Made by a program: the position numbers and the translations under genes. Below the pieces are notes generated by a model that worked only from the letters and a program-made list of their open reading frames with translations, did not search any database and was not told where the DNA came from. Source: Pontibacter harenae (GTDB lineage Bacteria; Bacteroidota; Bacteroidia; Cytophagales; Hymenobacteraceae). Taken from it: a stretch of DNA of 40,233 nt. The stretch spans positions 1-40,233 of the forward strand of contig NZ_JAJJWH010000041.1 in assembly GCF_020907245.1 (NCBI RefSeq). The letters run 5' to 3'. Of this stretch, positions 37,153 through 40,233 are shown piece by piece; the stretch's first letter is position 1, and the number at the start of each line of letters is the position of its first letter.

Positions 37153-38394
37153 ATGACTGATCAACCCTCTGCTTCTCAAAAGCATTACCTCTTAAACGCC
37201 TCTGTCATTGTGGCTGCACTAGGTTACTTTGTCGACATTTACGACCTTGTACTTTTTAGCATTGTCCGCATACCTAGCCTACAATCGTTAGGCATAACCG
37301 ATCAGGCTTCTTTACTGGAGGATGGGGTACTGCTCCTGAACATGCAGATGGCTGGCATGCTAATCGGTGGCATTGCCTGGGGTATTATCGGCGACAAACG
37401 CGGTAGGCTTTCTGTTCTCTTCGGCTCTATTTTCCTGTACTCTATCGCTAACATCATGAACGGGTTCGTGCAAGACCTGCACATGTATGCCCTTCTTCGC
37501 TTTATAGCAGGTGTTGGGTTAGCAGGTGAACTTGGTGCAGGTATAACGTTGGTGTCGGAGGTGCTGCCAAAAGAGAAAAGAGGTTACGGCACTATGGTTG
37601 TAGCCACCATTGGCATAACAGGCGCTATTTTGGCAGGCTTTGTTGGTGAGTATTTCGGCTGGCGCACAGCCTACTTTATCGGTGGGGGCCTAGGTATGCT
37701 CCTGCTGTTCCTGCGCATAGGAGTTTACGAATCTGGCATGTTCAAGCAACTGAAAGAAAAGAGTGTTACACGTGAAAATTTCATGAGCCTTTTCACAAAT
37801 AGCGACCGCTTATGGCGATACCTGAAGTGCATTCTAATTGGCATCCCCATCTGGTATGTGGTAGGCGTGCTCATCACATTTTCTCCCGAGTTTGGCCTGG
37901 CCCTTAATGTTTCGGAAACAGTTTCGGCTGCAAAGGCTGTTTCGTTCTGTTACTTGGGCTTAGTGTTCGGTGACTTTGCCAGCGGATTCCTGAGTCAGCG
38001 TTTTAAGAGCAGGCGCAGCATTGTACTTTGGTTCATCGTGCTGACAGGTCTATTTATGGGAGTATACTTGTTAGGAAGCAGCTTCAGCATAAATCAGTTT
38101 TATAGTTTGTGTGTGGCCCTTGGCTTTGCCAGTGGCTATTGGGCAGTATTTGTAACAATTGCAGCAGAACAGTTCGGCACCAACATCAGGGCAACGGTTA
38201 CTACCACCGTTCCTAACTTTGTACGTGGGGCTGTAGTACCTCTCACCATTGCCTTCACAACACTTAAAGACAGTATTGGGTTGTTACCTGGCGCTATACT
38301 TTTGGGAGTCCTTTCTCTTGCTGTAGCTATTGTTGCCATACTTTCTTTAGAAGAGACTTACGGCAAAGACCTTAACTACCTGGAGCAGGTGTAG
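37153..38394 (+). CDS. MFS transporter, metabolite:H+ symporter-like
   Basis: A 413-residue protein with 12 predicted membrane helices. Motif A of the major facilitator superfamily is GDKRGR (80-85) in the loop after helix 2. The first helix carries YFVDIYDL with Asp28 and Asp31, like the paired acids in the first helix of metabolite:H+ symporters and sugar-acid carriers. A central loop (about 195-225) separates the two halves. The substrate is not evident. It is a single gene divergent from the YdeI-like gene, with a 14-bp palindrome just upstream. Confidence 0.85.
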   Translation: MTDQPSASQKHYLLNASVIVAALGYFVDIYDLVLFSIVRIPSLQSLGITDQASLLEDGVLLLNMQMAGMLIGGIAWGIIGDKRGRLSVLFGSIFLYSIANIMNGFVQDLHMYALLRFIAGVGLAGELGAGITLVSEVLPKEKRGYGTMVVATIGITGAILAGFVGEYFGWRTAYFIGGGLGMLLLFLRIGVYESGMFKQLKEKSVTRENFMSLFTNSDRLWRYLKCILIGIPIWYVVGVLITFSPEFGLALNVSETVSAAKAVSFCYLGLVFGDFASGFLSQRFKSRRSIVLWFIVLTGLFMGVYLLGSSFSINQFYSLCVALGFASGYWAVFVTIAAEQFGTNIRATVTTTVPNFVRGAVVPLTIAFTTLKDSIGLLPGAILLGVLSLAVAIVAILSLEETYGKDLNYLEQV

Positions 38395-38527
38395 CCTTGA
38401 TATAATCCTAGACGGCATCAGGAGTCAAAAGCATCTTGGAACTGTTTAAGTAAGCATAACACAGGAAACATCAAACTCATAATATTTAAGTAATCACTCA
38501 ATCACAACAACAAAATACAATTAATTC

Positions 38528-38564
38528 CAGTATACATACTTATAAAACACTCTAATGTATACTG
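38528..38564. promoter_or_regulatory. 10-bp inverted repeat flanking the leader of the following lipoprotein gene
   Basis: CAGTATACAT (38528-38537) and ATGTATACTG (38555-38564) are perfect reverse complements separated by 17 nt, ending three bases before the ATG. It could be a dimer operator pair or an RNA hairpin close to the translation start. Confidence 0.5.
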
Positions 38565-38567
38565 CTT

Positions 38568-39122
38568 ATGAATAAAATTTACACATCTAATTATTCCAAT
38601 TTATACTTCTTGATTACTGGTTTGCTTCTGCTGATTTCTTCTTGCACACCTCGAGTGGAGGCAAACAAAGATCAATCACAAGAGGCTACTGCAGTAGTTT
38701 CACCTGCTGTAAAACCTGAACCAGTGGTTACAGTTCTCTCTATAGAGAAGCCTACGGAGGAAGTATATTTTGACCTGGTTGCCAACACATCAAACTGCCT
38801 CGGAGAAACTCTTTGGATAGGAGGAAAAGCCCAGTCTGGAGAAGAGGCTGTGTTGGACGACAAAGGAGTATTGAAACCAAACACTGTATTTGAGGTAAAA
38901 GAGCTGACTGCCACAGGCATAGAAACAAACAACAGCTACACCTTAGATAATGCAAAAGGCACTTTAAAAGCTGTTTACGACAAAAATGGCGTACTACAGA
39001 TACAACTAGGGGATGGGCCTCTGCAGCTAATCCCTAGATCTGGCAATGCCCGAACTATAACTGTAGCACACCAAGCCATACCTGCTGATATGGGCTATGT
39101 AGGCCACTGGACCTGCAAATAA
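38568..39122 (+). CDS. Lipoprotein of unknown function
   Basis: A 184-residue product with a lipoprotein signal peptide ending SSC (Cys26). The mature protein begins with a low-complexity linker (about 30-55) and then a small beta-rich domain including NTSNCLGETLWIGG and GYVGHWTCK at the very end. Two Cys in the mature domain (in SNCLGE and HWTCK) could form a disulfide joining its ends. I do not recognise the family. It stands alone between the MFS and DUF4286 genes, with an inverted repeat before the start and a terminator after the stop. Confidence 0.7.
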   Translation: MNKIYTSNYSNLYFLITGLLLLISSCTPRVEANKDQSQEATAVVSPAVKPEPVVTVLSIEKPTEEVYFDLVANTSNCLGETLWIGGKAQSGEEAVLDDKGVLKPNTVFEVKELTATGIETNNSYTLDNAKGTLKAVYDKNGVLQIQLGDGPLQLIPRSGNARTITVAHQAIPADMGYVGHWTCK

Positions 39123-39150
39123 CGAATCAATCTTGACAATCTATTCGTTT

Positions 39151-39193
39151 AAAGGGCCGCCTTCTACATACAAGATCAGGCGGCTCTTTTTTT
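39151..39193 (+). terminator. Terminator of the orphan lipoprotein gene
   Basis: A stem of about 9-11 pairs with one G-U pair (39151-39161 with 39179-39189) has core GCCGCC/GGCGGC. It continues directly into a run of seven T on the plus strand (39187-39193), a classic plus-strand terminator 28 bases after the stop. Confidence 0.85.
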
Positions 39194-39277
39194 CTACTTT
39201 CCAAAGCCACTTCAATACAAAGCGGTTTTTTAACAGCACTTTTATCCTGTTTAGCTGTTTATCTCGTACTTTTGGGT

Positions 39278-39607
39278 ATGATTTTATACAACGTAACTGT
39301 CAATATAGAGCATAGTGTGGCTGATGAGTGGCTGGATTGGATGCAGGAAGTACATATACCTGCCGTAATGGGCACTGGCTACTTCATGAGCAACCAGATT
39401 TGTCGTCTCATTAATGAGATAGATAATGGCGGTACTACCTTTGCCGTTCAGTACCACTGCCGCAACATAGAAGACCTGGAGGAATACCAGCGAGAACATG
39501 CCCCTGAACTAGATGCAAAACATTTTAAGCGCTACGAAGGCAAACATGTCACCTTTAGCTCTATGCTGGAAATTGTTGCCAAAGACGTGGAACGAAAGAA
39601 CCAGTAG
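39278..39607 (+). CDS. DUF4286 family protein
   Basis: A 109-residue soluble protein beginning MILYNVTVNIE. I chose the ATG at 39278 over an in-frame TTG six bases earlier because the family starts with this strand. Features include EWLDWMQEVHIPAVM (about 15-29) and FAVQYHC with a conserved-looking Arg/Glu helix after it. The pattern suggests a ferredoxin-like alpha/beta dimeric barrel. DUF4286 is widespread in Bacteroidota and its function is unknown to me. Confidence 0.85.
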   Translation: MILYNVTVNIEHSVADEWLDWMQEVHIPAVMGTGYFMSNQICRLINEIDNGGTTFAVQYHCRNIEDLEEYQREHAPELDAKHFKRYEGKHVTFSSMLEIVAKDVERKNQ

Positions 39608-39619
39608 CCTACCATGCAA

Positions 39620-39650
39620 ACGGCCTGTGCTTGTAGGAAGCACAGGCCGT
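39620..39650. terminator. Bidirectional terminator between DUF4286 and GNAT genes
   Basis: A perfect 13-bp stem (39620-39632 with 39638-39650, 5-nt loop GTAGG) with GC-rich core GGCCTGTGC lies between two convergent genes. Confidence 0.82.
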
Positions 39651-39673
39651 TCATATTTGAATCACTTTAAAGC

Positions 39674-40147
39674 TTACGCAATATAGCTTTGAAGCTGCTC
39701 TTCAGTCATGCGGCAGTTAAACCATTCACCGTCTAGGGTGGCTCCTATCTTTTTGTAGAAAGCAATTGCAGGCTCGTTCCACTCCAATACCTGCCAGGCA
39801 AAGCGTTTGGCTCCTACTTCTTTCGCTTCTTTAGCCACCGCGTTAAACAACATTCTACCAATGCCTGTTCTGCGTAAGCGCTCCGTTACAACCAAGTCTT
39901 CCAAGTAAGTAGTTTTACCTTTCCACGTGGAATAAGCAGTGTAATATAGAGCCAAGCCAACAATACCTTCATCTGAATCTGCTACAAAAAATTTAAATAT
40001 CGGATTTTCGCCAAAGCCATCACGCAGCATGTCTTCCACAGTATTTGTTACCTCTTGGGGCGCACGCTCAAATATGGCCAATTCTTGCACCAACGCATGC
40101 ACCTGCTCAATGTCTGCTTCAGTTCCTTTTCTTATAGTTATGATCAT
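39674..40147 (-). CDS. GNAT N-acetyltransferase, diamine/thialysine acetyltransferase-like
   Basis: A 157-residue GNAT enzyme transferring acetyl from acetyl-CoA to an amine. The CoA pyrophosphate-binding motif is RRTGIG (92-97), preceded by TTYLEDLVV (79-87). The segment ALYYTAYSTWKGK (66-78) resembles the spermidine/spermine and thialysine acetyltransferase (SSAT) branch, as do WNEPAIAFYKKIGA (about 123-136) and the C-terminal WFNCRM. The substrate is therefore probably a small diamine or lysine analogue; this is an inference. It is the last gene of the window. Confidence 0.88.
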   Translation of the reverse strand: MIITIRKGTEADIEQVHALVQELAIFERAPQEVTNTVEDMLRDGFGENPIFKFFVADSDEGIVGLALYYTAYSTWKGKTTYLEDLVVTERLRRTGIGRMLFNAVAKEAKEVGAKRFAWQVLEWNEPAIAFYKKIGATLDGEWFNCRMTEEQLQSYIA

Positions 40148-40154
40148 CTTTTTG

Positions 40155-40182
40155 AGTTAGAAAGCTATTTTAAGTTAGAAAG
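40155..40182. repeat. Short direct repeat AGTTAGAAAG
   Basis: AGTTAGAAAG occurs at 40155-40164 and 40173-40182, just upstream of the GNAT gene, in an A/T-rich stretch next to the terminal repeat. It may be chance in low-complexity DNA. Confidence 0.45.
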
Positions 40183-40195
40183 TTAAAAAATTAGA

Positions 40196-40233
40196 GAGTT
40201 GTGGTTCACAATGTATGATGTTTGCATTTTTGT
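40196..40233. repeat. 38-bp inverted repeat, right copy
   Basis: Exact reverse complement of 4-41, ending at the last base of the window. Outside the shared 38 bp the two ends differ: the left is followed by the GC-rich palindrome, the right by A/T-rich DNA. Confidence 0.85.

Noticed and set aside
39267..39274. TACTTTTG as a promoter of the DUF4286 gene
   Set aside because: It matches TAnnTTTG but would place the transcription start at or after the ATG at 39278 and has no -33 TTTG.

Overview
The window looks like a chromosomal segment of a member of the Bacteroidota, most likely in the Cytophagales/Hymenobacteraceae (Pontibacter-like) range. The grounds are a complete gldKLMN set plus PorP/SprF- and SprE/PorW-like proteins (type IX secretion and gliding), an ATP synthase operon whose a-subunit carries a signal peptide and which ends without atpD/atpC, a PafA-like phosphatase, DUF4271 next to hemD, several TAnnTTTG promoter boxes of the Bacteroidota type, and almost no Shine-Dalgarno sequences. 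The genus is an inference; no rRNA or tRNA gene is present. All content looks vertically inherited and housekeeping. I see no insertion sequence, prophage, CRISPR array or toxin system.

Layout. 1-363: non-coding DNA with a GC-rich palindromic (REP-like) repeat. 0.36-5.2 kb: nnr (nicotinamide nucleotide repair), a divergent UbiA-like membrane protein in tail-to-tail overlap with it, inorganic pyrophosphatase (ppa) and a PafA-type lipoprotein phosphatase. 5.4-11.2 kb: the minus-strand ATP synthase operon atpZ-atpI-like-atpB-E-F-H-A-G, with perfect hairpins between atpE and atpF, between atpA and atpG, and at the end. 11.5-18.5 kb: a plus-strand run of an SprE/PorW-like TPR lipoprotein, a class A penicillin-binding protein and uvrC. 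18.7-24.3 kb: gldN, gldM, gldL, gldK and porP/sprF on the minus strand, followed upstream by hemD, a DUF4271 membrane protein and a WecA/TagO-type phosphosugar transferase (24.5-27.5 kb).

27.7-32.6 kb: lipB translationally coupled to an unknown 134-residue protein, yraN, a MORN-repeat lipoprotein and htpG. 32.9-36.3 kb: a plus-strand trio of a small His-rich membrane protein, a TonB-dependent receptor and an acidic lipoprotein. I read this as a probable metal-uptake locus, and it is the most system-like accessory element here. 36.4-40.1 kb: a DUF3052-like/YdeI fusion, an MFS transporter, an orphan lipoprotein, a DUF4286 protein and a GNAT acetyltransferase.

The T9SS genes form the functional core. 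GldL and GldM make the inner-membrane proton-driven motor, GldK and GldN the periplasmic ring, PorP/SprF-like an outer-membrane component, and SprE/PorW a lipoprotein accessory. Most convergent or terminal gene ends carry a long perfect inverted repeat (up to 26 bp per arm). The two outermost ends of the window carry the same 38 bp in opposite orientation, which probably reflects a dispersed repeat at contig boundaries.
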